Of a stretch of 64,000 nucleotides of DNA, positions 1 to 22,522 are shown one piece after another. A program made the translations under genes and the position numbers. This DNA comes from Synaphobranchus kaupii (lineage: Eukaryota > Chordata > Actinopteri > Anguilliformes > Synaphobranchidae), in NCBI GenBank assembly GCA_029718625.1, contig CM056395.1:23559368-23623367 (forward strand), given 5' to 3'. Below the pieces are notes generated by a model. That model saw only the letters and a program-made list of their open reading frames with translations. It had not been told where the DNA came from and did no database searches. The number at the start of each line of letters is the position of its first letter. Position 1 is the first letter of the stretch.

Positions 1-2524
1 TGAGGTCATCATGAACAACTGTCTGTCCATGTAATTAGAATTTGAAATTAATGTTCAATAGAAAACTCAGTAAGTCATTGAAAAGGGCCCAAAAGGAAAG
101 AGTATTGTTCAGGAAAGCTACAGCTAGACCACAATGGGACTTGATCTAAGGTTGCTCTATACATGGTAAATATTCAATCAAGCTCTTTACCAGAGTTCTA
201 CATTGTCATGGTGTACCTATCCTGTGCTGTTCACTCTTTTCAATGGGGTCTAATGAATTCCTGTGATTTTCCTGGTCTGAAAACAGACGTGGCCTTTGGA
301 GTGCATGCAACGGTCATTTCAATTTTCTCCATTTACCCTGACATGAAATCAAATCTGGAATCGCAATAATCATATTCAAGTCTCTGTTCGATGTAGATAA
401 AATACCTCCAGATTAGTCTGGATGGAAATGCCGTTTCATGAAATTTAGACGGCCGCACGTGTAAAGCACGTCGGTAGGGTCGGTACTGAAAAGCAGCGAC
501 GCCCTTCCATATTTCACTGCACATCAATTTGAATTTGCCCGTTTTAGGATTGAAGCAGACAGCAGAACAATAAATCAGGACTAGCCTACTGCTCCGTGGC
601 TACCACCCACCTCAGGAGCTAACAACAATCGTTCCTGTAGACTACATTCCCCTTGACAGTATATTGTAGGCACTGCTGTCACTTTCTGAAGGAAGCTATA
701 ATTTATTTATTTATCACTTAATTGAACCTTTCTTTGATTAAAGTTAAACCAAAGTTACCAACAACAGTAAAAGGGTGCGAGATTTTGCAAGCAGAAAATT
801 GCGGCAAATTGTCATGGATAAAAATGTTTGTTGGCGACGTTTGGGGTGCACAACTGTAGCTACTGATCTAATCACTCTATGGAGATTATCAGACATACTG
901 TGTTAGCATATAGGCCTATTACAGATTTTTGTAATAGATTTTAATCTTCCCTTACCACGTCCATAAAAAATTGGTTTCAGCGCTTCGATGTTTCAGGGTA
1001 GAAAAAGGGCAGTCTGTCTGCTCTTCGGCTATTTCCTACCAACGCGTGGGGGCGAGAAAAAGCACTCGGGTCGCACGGAGCTCCAGAATACAGAAACGTT
1101 ATAAAGTGCGACCAGGCGCGTATAACACGTGGGTGTGTGTGTGTGGTAGGCTACAGAGAGACGCGAACCTTAAGAACCACTGACAGAACAGAGGGAACCC
1201 GTACGAAAAACAAAACATGAAAACAAAACTTTATACAGATCAATAAATAGCTAGATTAAAACGCAGTGATAATAGAAGCTTAGCAGACGCACTTTGCTCT
1301 TGTCTGGTACTGTTGTGCAGATGTCTTTGTTATTATGTGTGGCTGCGTAAGGCACTCCAAACCGTAAGACTCAATATTTACTTTCACGCGCTGTTCCCCC
1401 TTGCTGAACTGTAGCTTTCCTTTCTAATGTCTAATATGATTAACTATTGGCTCCGTTTTATCTTCAGAATATTTATTTCATTGAGAATTGTAGTCGCAGG
1501 GCTCTGCATGAACAGAATTTCCTTCCTCTACCTCCGAGACATCGCGATCGATTGTATAATGAGAAAGGGCATGTTCAATGTTATAGGTAAAAAGAACAGC
1601 ACGTAAAAATGGTGTTTATCTTTGCGGGAAGTTAATGTGTGCTTTGTCGCCCTCTATTTGGAAATTGATATAGAGGCTGAAAACCCAGTGATATAATTGA
1701 AATTAATTTTAGGCCAAATGTAGCCCAATTTGGGGACATTTGCAATAAGCTTAAAAACAATGCAAGAGCATATAGTAAATAGTATGTTTCTGAACATGAC
1801 CTTTATCCTCATAAGGTAACCTACATCAATACAATAAAACATCAACTCAAAATGAATAAGCTAAAGGTATGATTAAATTAATTTGTCATATTGGTTATAT
1901 TCTGTATATACTACTGGAGAGCTCAATAATTAAACCTGAAATTGATCAGCATTTGGGTGCCTGTCATTTAATTGAGCTAGATCATTTAGTAGGAACCTTT
2001 AAGGAAAAGACCATGTTGCTTTGGGGAGCAAATACAGCACTGCACCAGAGCATTCACTAAGCTACCTCTCATTTATGTATTTCCAAAGACAAAAAAGCGC
2101 TCAAACGTGGATTAAGGAAACATTATTGGAGCCCTTTTATTATCAGCATCAGAAGCTTTGAGAGAAAAGAACATTCCACAAATCCTTATAAGAAATGTAG
2201 ATAATATCAGCTTCCCCTTGATTGAAACAAACATATTTTCCCCTGTCCCTCAACATGCAGAGTGAAATACTACCCACTAATTGACTGGATGTTATTATCC
2301 AGCACAACGTTTTACTTGCCAGCACGACAGTGAGCCCTGCTGTTTGTGGAATGGAGCTGGTGAATCCTTGGGGCTCTGGTCCGCCGCTGCTGCAGTCTGC
2401 TCTAACCAAGTGCAGCATATGGGATCCTCAAAACGGCATAACGGCACTGCCGTAGCCGTGTGCTAAGCCTTCCGCATCAGTTAATCTGGAGCCACCAACT
2501 GCTGCTGAAATATGTTTTGCCAGG

Positions 2525-2880
2525 GGAGTGGAGCCCGGCATCTGTCCAGCGCTGCGTTTACAGTGCGTTGGTTGCGAGTCTCGGCTGCACGCGACATCCG
2601 CTGCTGGACGCGGCGGCGGCGGCCCTCCGCGCGCACTACACGTGTCGTGTGGTCGTGCACGTACATTTGCCAGGCACTTCTGCGCTGTCGACGCGGGGGT
2701 TTCGGTGTCAATGATGCTGTCTGGCTCCGAGGGGGAGCGCTAGCACGGCCATCTGTCAGCGGACGGCATGATGTCAGCGCGGATTGAAATCGGACCACCC
2801 CTATTGCTTGTTTATGGCTGTCCGTCGTTATTGATGACGACGCTGCATCCAGTATATGATGGAATGAGGGCGCGCAAAGG
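2525..2880. other. GC/CpG-rich patch in AT-rich DNA
   Basis: This stretch is visibly richer in CG dinucleotides than its surroundings, including GCGGCGG runs near 2610-2630. It could be a small CpG island or promoter of an unannotated transcript. No TATA box, splice donor or recognised start was found, so a regulatory role is inference only. Confidence 0.3.
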
Positions 2881-3959
2881 CCTGTGTGGTCATTAGGTAT
2901 TTGTTTGCAGCTCCTGCGATCATTGTCTTGGCTCCAGCCAATGTCTGCCGGGGGCACGGAAGAGATGGTGACGATGATAATACAATACGCTGTTGTTGTG
3001 GTGGTTCAAGTGAGCGTACAGGCGTCAAAGTGGGCATAGCAGCCAAATCCTTTTGACATATGTTTTTCACAAGAGTACCTTTTTTCCCTGTCTTCAAAAT
3101 GCACCAAACATGCAGTCAGGCGTGCTTTTGACTGCGATATTTCAGACATGGGATCACAAGTCGTATTTTACTGGTCTCCTCTCCTGCCATCTGCTTGTTT
3201 GCACTATGATTGGCAAGAAGGAGTAGCTACTGACCTTTCCACACTGATTTGAAGGTTTATGCGAAAAGAGTATAATTATCCACCTAAACGGAGCATTTAA
3301 GATAATCTTCCTCTTTTGAGCTCTCCAAATCCTTGTTCTGTACAGCAAATTCCATTAAGTAATATTGTGACATAAAGCAATGTTGTCACCCTTCTGTTTA
3401 ACGTCCACGCCAGAATTGTCTTTGCATTAATGAAACACAGATGTTCACAACCACTTCACAATGCACATGTTGGTCACTGAACATCCCTTGAAACTGAAAT
3501 GCATTGTCCACCAGATGGTGCTGTTGAGTCTATGCACAGCCAAGGAACAGGGCATCATGTCACAGTGTTATGTGATCTTTTATAACAATGAAAATTATTT
3601 GATTGAGGATGGTGAAGGTTCCGTCATGTAAATACACAACCTGGAAGGAGACATATAGTAAAACCAGCAAATATTAATTTGTTAGAATTTAAATAGGACA
3701 TCCCAGGTACTGAGTGTCCCTCCCAGGTTATTTAGAAAGTTTCCTATTAGCCTATACCAGATGACGAAAACATTGCTAAATAGGTTTGTCCATTTTCCAT
3801 TTCATCAATGTATCATTTACAGATACATACATATAGCCGACTGTGTTGCGTAACAGCAATAATTTGTATACGTCTACATGAGGACCATGCTCATTAATTA
3901 GGCATTAAGTCTGTGATTTCTGTACGGCAATGCTATGAATACATAGTTTACCTGTGCCA

Positions 3960-4115
3960 CCCTGGTAAAGATACAGTAGCCGTTTGGTTTGAAAGGTAAA
4001 ATAGACTTCCTAGGTGAATTGGTTTGAAAGGTACTATGGCCGTCCTGGTTAAAATGATTTGAAAGGTATGGTAGCCTTCCTGGATAAATTAGCTTGAAAG
4101 GTACAAGAGGCTACT
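3960..4115 (+). repeat. Degenerate tandem repeat, unit of about 40 bp, four copies
   Basis: The phrase TTTGAAAGGTA (last copy CTTGAAAGGTA) recurs near 3988, 4022, 4059 and 4095. It is followed each time by a short variable stretch and mostly by CTTCCT or GTCCTGG. The copies differ by several substitutions, so the array is old. No coding potential is evident. Confidence 0.6.
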
Positions 4116-4559
4116 CTTCCTCAATAAATAGTTTTTAAAAGGTTGAGCTGTAACAGGTAGCCACTAGCCAGTGAAGTGAAAGCCAAAAATACAGCAAAGA
4201 CAATATAAGGTGCAGTCCTGTTTCCATAAACGTTCTCGAGTGAAAGGTTGTTGAGTGTGTGCAATTGTTTTGGATTGTAGGGGGTTTTGCTCTGTGGGTT
4301 TTGCTCTGTGGGTTTGCATCGGTTGACTAGGATACGTGTTTTCCATTGTTTCATTGTGCTGTCGCGTGTTGTTCTAACATTGAACTTTTGTATTGTGTGT
4401 ATGTGGTCTCCCTTGAATTTAAATTGCAATCCGATTCATTCAGATACACAGATGAAGAATTAAAACTCGGTTTAACAACCACGAACCGTTTAATCGCGTG
4501 CTATCCCGGTTCCTACATGCATTCCCATTCAACAAAGGGGGGAACGTTTCCAGGTTGAC

Positions 4560-4773
4560 GTGTATGCGTGTGATCCAGTGGCTGAATGCAATGTGGTCAT
4601 TGTTTGGCACCAGATTTGTCGGAGTGTATTTGCGTGCACTGCTCCCTGCCTCCCCCTCCGTTCAGACTGTGAGAAGTGTGTGTGTGAATCAGGGAAATCC
4701 GCAGTGTCGGGGTAGTCACAATTTCGATTGATTCGACCAAACCAGCTATTAAAAATTTCCTTGCCTGTGAAGG
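4560..4773 (+). other. scoc: Candidate 5'UTR exon of scoc
   Basis: A textbook splice donor, AGG followed by GTAAGT, ends this segment at 4773. The next good acceptor on the + strand is AACAG at 6244-6248, which opens the first coding exon of scoc. If the two are joined, the frame entering scoc has a TAG at 4713-4715 and no ATG before 6302, so this would be a non-coding leader exon. The 5' limit given is arbitrary because no transcription start can be seen. Confidence 0.4.
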
Positions 4774-6248
4774 GTAAGTAGCACCCATTGTTCTTAATAA
4801 CACGTGACGTTAATTGGATTATATTATATTCGCTGCATAGCGAACATATATGCGCACAATTGATGTCCTTAGCTAGCTAGCCTGACATTATCTAAGTTAG
4901 CAGGGAAATGCATATAGCCAGCAGTTTGGGAATGCGCATTGATAGCTAGCTAGCTAGCTAGCTAGCTAGACAGTAGATCATGCAACATTAGCTATTTTTT
5001 TTACTGCCACGTTAGCTAGCTAGCGCTGGTTAGCAACGCTAACGTTATAGCTAGTTAATGTTAGCATCACTTACACATGAAAGCGATTCAGCAGCAGAAT
5101 TTTGCTAGCTAGCCCGACGTGGCACACAGGCCTTGTGTTGATGTTTTGCTTCGTTTTTGTTAAGTACAGTCATTTGACTGTAAACGTTAGATTATTATGG
5201 CGTACTAGCTACTAAAGAGTAGGTTACTGTTAGTGAACGTTTGTCAATGTCAGCTTGATGAATGATTACTGCATGATCACGAGCATTGAACTAAGAAAAG
5301 TCCAACCAAATCATGGTAACGGTAGCACTGGCTAATTAGCTAACGTTACCTAGTTAGCTAACAAGTGTAACCAGTGAAACAAGGGTGAAGTAGCCAGCCA
5401 GCTAACGTTAGCTCGCTAAGCAACTAGTAAGACATTGTTGTCCTTTGGCGAGCTAACGATGGAGGTGGCGATGGAGAAGCATCCCTGATGCTCGCTGTCC
5501 GTGTCTTTTTATTATAAATAATTAAAGACATACAAATAACCTTTCTGCTAAATATAAGCTCACTTTTTCGTGTAACGTTATATGAAAGTGTACGATCCAC
5601 ATTATATCTGGTCAGGTAGCTAGCTAGCCCATGTTTAATTGGGATAAATTCACTGAACATGGGCAGTGGGTTTGTCCTTTTAACAAACCAGCTTTTTGCT
5701 CATCGTTAATACTTACAGCAATTTAACTTGTGGCTGACTGACTGTGTCTGTTGGGTTGCTCACGACTTGGCACTAGCGATGTTAACCTTAATATAATTAT
5801 CACGTTGAAATGTGATGTGGACTAGCCGCTAGTCAATAAGGTAGTCTAAGTAAGTAACTTAGTGACAATATCTGGTCAACATTTTTGCGTAACGTTAGCA
5901 TTATAAGCTCATTATTTGGCCTTTCAAGATGACTGTCGTTCTATATATTAGCTACACATGTGAACAGTTGCTTGTTTGAGTCAAGCAAACGTCTTGTCGG
6001 AGAAGTAGTTTGGTGCTCGTGGAAAAAATGTCAAACTATTAAGTAAAGGAGCAGACCCCAGTCAGCGTTGGCGTGTTCATACTTGGAAAAGGTATCTTTT
6101 TAGTAGTAATTATTATTATTTTCCTCATAATTCAAGCTTTCCTATTTTGATTTCTGGGGGAAGCAGTGGTCAATCCATACTTTGCTGAAAGTATACAATG
6201 TTTTGCGGTGGTTTTTAATGCTTATTGTTATGCCCTTGTTCCAAACAG
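4774..6248 (+). other. Probable scoc intron 1
   Basis: The stretch contains many TAGC, GCTAGC and TAACGTTA words typical of fish AT-rich spacer, including an AGCT microsatellite at 4944-4969 (about six units). No exon or transposon was recognised. Confidence 0.4.
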
Positions 6249-6301
6249 GAGACAGTGGAGCTGCAACCCTGCATTCGAAAAAGGAGGACGAGTACTTCGC
6301 C

Positions 6302-7183
6302 ATGAACTGCGACATGGACGGTAAATGGACCGCCCTGACATTCCATCAGCAGCTGTGTGTGCTGGCTAAGCTATTGCACCCCATTTGTGTTTGTGGAGTC
6401 AATGCTGTCTGATGCCTAAGTGCTTCCTTACTGAGGGAGAGAGTGCTGGCAGGCCTGTGTTTGTTATGATGTGTTGCAGAGTAGAGCGTGTGTGTGTTCT
6501 TGCCGTACAGGTGACACGGAGAACCAGGTGGAGCTGGAGGAAAAAACGAGGCTCATAAACCAGGTTCTGGAACTGCAGCACACACTGGAAGGTGAGTGAG
6601 ATTTCAAACCCCACCCCTCCCAAAACTGCAATCCCTCACCCCTGACCGGCTGTACACTGGGTGTCGCTATGGGTGTGACCACCTGCTAGTGCAGCATTTA
6701 ATTCATGAGTGGTGTGAAAAGGCTCTTCAGCTTCTGCTCTGAAACAAATTTAACTCAGGGAAAGTGTTTGGTGGCGCCATACCACGTGTCTTAAAACTCA
6801 CTGTGCGTTGGCTTGGAAACGGGATGCTTCCCAGCTTGCTGAGCGTTTCATGTTCCCCAGAATCCTTCAAATTGTTCAAGGGAACGTTTAAGAGCAAGCT
6901 GAAGCTTCTTGAGAACATTTGAAGGATCTCCGGGAAGATCTCTCTTGGTGCAGCAGGCATATTAAAGAAAAGTGAATGATTGGACGTAGGTTTTCTTGTT
7001 TGTCTGCTCACCCTCCCTCTCGCCGTTGTTCCTCCGACAGACCTCTCTGCGCGGGTGGACGCGGTGAAGGAAGAGAACCTCAAACTGAAGTCTGAGAATC
7101 AGGTGCTGGGACAGTACATCGAAAACCTCATGTCCGCTTCCAGCGTCTTTCAGACCACCGACACAAAAAGCAAACGAAAGTAA
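6302..7183 (+). CDS. scoc: Short coiled-coil protein (SCOC), complete, three coding exons
   Basis: Coding exons are 6302-6320, 6511-6591 and 7041-7183 (stop TAA 7181-7183), giving about 80 residues against 82 for the short human isoform. All junctions are GT-AG and in phase. The protein opens [18 protein letters not shown], continues with a heptad-rich coiled coil containing [18 protein letters not shown] and [15 protein letters not shown], and ends with the basic tail TTDTKSKRK. These match vertebrate SCOC nearly residue for residue. SCOC is a small Golgi protein that binds ARL1 and FEZ1 and helps control autophagy initiation (family knowledge). The ATG at 6302 sits in a GCC-ATG context. The exon is open upstream to its acceptor at 6248 but offers no earlier ATG. 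The gene converges on clgn, as in human. Teleosts can carry two scoc copies; which one this is cannot be told. Confidence 0.93.
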
Positions 7184-9440
7184 GGGGTGGCCTTCCAGCC
7201 TCCCTCCCTCCTCCACAGCCCCCTCCCTGCCTATCAACTACCCTGGTCCTAACCACAGCCCCCCCCCCCTCCCCTAGTTTACACCCTATCATCCCCATTA
7301 AACAAATGCACATGAAGCTTCTTTAAAGTAATTTTCAGTATTGTTACTTTACAGTTTTTTTTTTTTTTTGTAATTATTTGTTCATTTCTTTTAAGGTACT
7401 GTGATTTTAATGTGTTTATTTTTTTTCTCCCTCTCTTGTCATCTCAACAAAAAATATTATGTATGTACAAATTTCCCCCAGGGGCAGAATTTTTACAGGG
7501 GACTTTTTTAAGACTGTAAAATAAAATTTAAGAAAAAAAGAACAACTTCTTATGTACCATACGGGAGCAAGATTTGGCATTCACCGTCCGTTCACCGCAT
7601 GCTGTATTCTGTCCTATTTTTCAGCCACACTGCTTAACTGGAATTGAAAAGGACTTGTTTTCAGGCAATCCAAGTTGTAGAGAACTATAAGTAAACACAA
7701 AAGTAGGTCCTGCTATTATACGGTGAAGTATGTAATTAGTGTGTCGGTGTTTGCTTCAAAGTGCTCAGTGGAGCTTGCTATGCTAGTGACTGATTGTCTC
7801 AAATGAAATGTACTTTTTTCCTCTGTCGTTTACTTTAAGCTTGACAAAGACTATTTGAGCTGACTGACTTTAGAACCATAAAACTGAATTTGGTTGTAAT
7901 TTAGATGCTATTGTTATTACTGCCTCTTGTTTTGTAATTTCATGTTGGTTCTGAAAGTAAGGGGGGGGCGGGGGGCGGGGGGGTGCAAGTGGATAAACAG
8001 GAAAAGCACAGAAAAATGTCATAACTCTGATTCCGTCCTCCTCTCTCCTGCTGTGAAAATTGTACATTTTAAGAGTTGTTCAAGGGAATGTTCAAGCAGA
8101 TGGAAAGGGCATGAGCACAATGGCACCATTGTCGGCAACATATTGTGAGTGGACACTGATTCTAAAGCCAAAAAAAAAAAAACCCCATGTCACTGTAAGG
8201 CAGAGTAGCTTGCACTTACACGTAAGATGTACAGAGTTGGGGGGGTTGAGTATACTTGCGTATGAATTAGAAATAAACTTTGTTCCTTTAATTTCTCTCT
8301 GGACATCACTATGATCCACAAGACCAGAAGTGCTAAGATCCAATCAAAGCCGCTGGAAAAGTGTTGGGCGGTTCTGCAAAACGGCCCGTTTGCTTTCCGA
8401 AAATTCAGTTTCACTCAAGAATGTCAACAGAGTGTTTAACTTTACCCAAACTGCCCGTTATATCTATCCACACTATTAGAGACTTCTTCAACCGCTAGGT
8501 TGGCACAGACTGACATCTTTTACTCTCTGAATGAACTTCCAGAGGTGGTGATGAGTTCATAGCAAGCAGTGATCAATCAGCAGAGGTACCTACAGTTGGT
8601 CTCTCAAAGAATTATGAACAATGTATGAAAAAAGTATTACATGAGCGCAACTCCTTTTATATGAAGTTGGACCACATGAATAGATCTTCAGAGGGAGTAA
8701 ATGAGATCTTGCTAGTTAAATCGTGTGTTTGGTTGGATGTACCGAACACTGGTAAAATAGGTTCTGCTTGCAGGTACTCGTGAGGGCTGGCACAGAGCAA
8801 ACTCATTTATTTCTTTCAAAATCCTGGCTGCCCTTTACTTTGGCAGTATTTCCACAGTGATGGTTGTGTTTGCAGCGGTTGTCTCGCCAGCACAGTATGA
8901 AAATGCATTCTGCTGTAGTACTGGGGCCGAGTTCTGGTCATTACTTTCCAGACTACCCGGCATCGACTGCTTTAAAAATAAATAAATAAATAAAGACGCA
9001 AAGTGATATTGATCCATGCTAGCATTTCAGATAGTCTTGTGCATTAACATACATTTACCTAGTGGAAGCAGGGCCGTGCGGGCTCCGTTTATTGCAGTAG
9101 TGGTTTATCGATCTCGCGACGCCCTCTCTGTTATGTAGAAGGGGAAAAAATGGTCTGGAGAGGAGTAGCCTTCCTGTGTTTTGGTACCGTGGTGCTTTGT
9201 TTATAGGAGAGGAGAACACGGGATGATCTCTTTAACAGGAGAGAATCTCGTCATTCGCTTTTGTTCTAACTCACTGGCCATTTAATATTATTATTACGGT
9301 AGTTTGCTTTCCCTCTGTGGACATGTGGAGTATGCTTACACATCCTAAACATGACTACCCTGTGTGTCGATTGTGTAAATTTTACAACTGTGTTGCCCTT
9401 TTAACAGATTTTTTTGTTTGAATAAAAACATTACTGGTTT
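7184..9440 (+). other. scoc: scoc 3'UTR and candidate poly(A) signals
   Basis: After the stop codon there are no further coding signals. AATAAA hexamers occur at 7520-7525 and at 9421-9426. The second follows a T-rich stretch and is followed by CATTACTGG. Either could end the transcript. A G-rich run at 7962-7983 (GGGGGGG, CG, GGGGGG, CG, GGGGGGG) lies between them. Confidence 0.4.
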
Positions 9441-10042
9441 TAGCGTGAGTCAAGAGTGTCGGTGTCCTCTGATTAGTCCTCCCTGTGAGTGACAGGGCCC
9501 TGTTCTTCTGGGTTCAGTGTCAGTGTATGAAACAAGAATCCATTTCTCTGCACCTTGAAAGGTTTCGTCCTCCATTAGACCTGCAGAACGTGGTGTTCTT
9601 GACTTCAGCACATTAAAACGTTACTTTCCCCACATTTCTAACATGGCACTGAGTACAGGACTCTGCAACAAACAAAAAAAGGAATATAAAAGGGAAGAGA
9701 TGTACTGTATCTTTGAATTCAATGAAAGACCAGATGTGTCCATTTCTGCCTTTTAGTTCTCAAAAAAACACCATTTGTCAGGACCTAAATGGCACAAATA
9801 ACCACAAGTAGCCATTTCTTTCAGTAGCTTGTGCAGAAGAAAAGCTGAAGTAACTCAATTATGTGTGCGCTGGGAGGCCATTTCACAGCTGGCCTTTCAT
9901 TCCACATTACACAGTACCGGAACAGAAGTTCAGCAGAAGACTGTAATTCTTTATTAGTGTATGGAAGTACTTTTTATAAGTTGCTGTTTATCATGGGTAC
10001 CATGAAGATCGTCAGATTGTTCCTTAACCAAGGGGCTGCCAG
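9441..10042. other. Spacer between scoc and a foldback element
   Basis: Nothing was recognised here on either strand. Confidence 0.4.
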
Positions 10043-10393
10043 AAACCATATTTGTTGATTTTAGGAGACACCAGAAATATGTACAAAGGGATAAAGATGT
10101 GTTTGGGACAAAAGCCCAAGGCTTGCCAGTCCTGTTCCTGGAGCTCTATCCTCCTTGTAGGTTTTTACTCCAACCCTAACAAAGGCCAAGCGCACCTTAT
10201 CCAACAGCTATGGATCTCATTGAGTTGCCAATTAGTAGAATCAGTTGTAGCAAAATATGGAGTTGAAATGAAGACCTACAGTATGGTAGATCTCCAGGAA
10301 CAGGGTTAGGCAGCCCTGGGATTAGTCCCAAACACATCTTTATTCCTTTGTACATCATTTTTGGTGTCTCCTAAAAAAATCAACAAATATGGT
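10043..10393. mobile_element. Nested foldback elements (MITE inside a MITE)
   Basis: The outer arms are inverted copies of each other. The left arm (10043-10112) begins ACCATATTTGTTGATTTT and runs through GGAGACACCA. The right arm (about 10321-10393) is its reverse complement, ending AATCAACAAATATGGT. Between them lies a second element (about 10119-10318) with its own inverted ends: CCAGTCCTGTTCCTGGAG on the left, and CTCCAGGAACAGG with CAGCCCTGG on the right. The inner element resembles the hAT-type foldback families common in fish; a related fragment lies at 55435-55575. No transposase is encoded. Confidence 0.75.
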
Positions 10394-11434
10394 CCCTTTA
10401 ACAAATCATCCTAATTGGAATAAATATCTGCTTTTATGGAAGTGATTCAGTTATAAAGTACAGTGACAACCTGTTAAAATCTTTACTGACTTGGTGTTAA
10501 AAAATTTAATTAAGGTCAAAATAATGCTGTTGACTCAGGAAAACCTTTCTTGTGAAATGCATCTGGAATTATTTTAGGTAGAAAAGTATATTACTTAGCT
10601 GATATTGCCAGCTCTGATTTTTGTGATCAATATAAAATTAATTTTTAATTTGATTACCTGCTGAAAGTTGGAGTGTGTGAACATTGAACTACATACAAGT
10701 AAATTTAACATTAACATCGCTTTGAAGAAAATTGCAGGGCGTTTCAAATATTGCCAGTAGAGACCAGGCAGAATCGATGGGAATGTTTGTATTAAATATT
10801 TTATTTCCAAGAGCAATGTACAATTTGCAAATCTGTAAACAGGAATCGGCCATAAACTGGCAAGAACATTAAAATTATAAAAGCTGGAAAAATTGTGAAC
10901 ATCGGTGTAACTGCAGAAGGATGCCCAGCGTTCAGAGATGAAGGTACTAGTTTCAGAAATCTAGAAATGGCCTGTGCGCTCGAGGAAAAGGATTCCTGCC
11001 ACTGCATCCTCACCTCTCTGCTCACAACAAGCAGACAGTGGTAACTACACATTTATAACTCCCTAAAATTCATTTAAACTGTATCATTAAAAAAAAAACA
11101 AAAAAAAAAAACCCTAGATTAAGAACAATATATTACAGGCTCTCAGTGCTTTTTCGCTCTTCAGTGCAGAACCAGACCTAAGACAACTTAAAAACACTCA
11201 ACTAACATTTACTTTATGTATAAGTTACTAAACAAACGTTATGAATCTCTAGAGGTAAAAGTTAATCTGCTTGGAGGCTGTAACAGCAGAAACTGCCCCT
11301 TTTGTCTTTGTACACAGTATCAAACTGTGGCCCTTTAGAAACACCCTGGCCAGTCTGGTGACTGTTTCGCCTTACCCAAAATGGTACACCTGGGGAGGAT
11401 GCTTTCGATGACGTTTCTAAAAAATCTCAAGGAG

Positions 11435-11440
11435 TTTATT
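11435..11440 (-). terminator. clgn: Candidate clgn poly(A) signal
   Basis: The + strand TTTATT gives AATAAA on the clgn strand, about 290 bases past the clgn stop codon. A second AATAAA lies at 10800-10805. Which is used cannot be decided from sequence alone. Confidence 0.35.
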
Positions 11441-11728
11441 CAGTTCGAAGTAAAACATTCCAACAACATCAACAAATGAACTATGTCTGAAGAGGAAGAC
11501 TGATCGGTCAGGGGGGCGGAGTTACAGAGGCAGGCCACGGATGGGGTGGGGTTGGAGGAGGAGCTTTGGGATGAAGAGGCCGGGGGAGGGGAGGGGCGGG
11601 GGCAGGATGTGGCTGATGGGAGTTCGGTTGGCCGTGTTGGTCACTGGCTGGAGAGCCGGCATGCTGAGAAGCGGGGCTGGGCGGGGCGGGGCGTGGCAGG
11701 GCGTGGCGGGTGGGGCGTCCCGCGACGC

Positions 11729-22509
<10,781 letters not shown>

Positions 22510-22522
22510 CTCTGCTGTGTAC

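Larger units (their letters stand above)
1..4540. other. Upstream intergenic DNA, no gene recognised
   Basis: No exon, conserved peptide or RNA gene could be recognised. Open frames here are short and do not resemble known proteins. The stretch is AT-rich overall, with one GC-rich patch and one short degenerate tandem repeat listed separately. It may contain regulatory DNA or distal exons of a gene outside the window, but nothing in the sequence shows this. Confidence 0.5.

Noticed and set aside
2481..2957. 158-codon - strand frame in the GC-rich patch
   Set aside because: No recognisable domain; overlapping frames on the other strand are equally open, as expected from GC-rich sequence.
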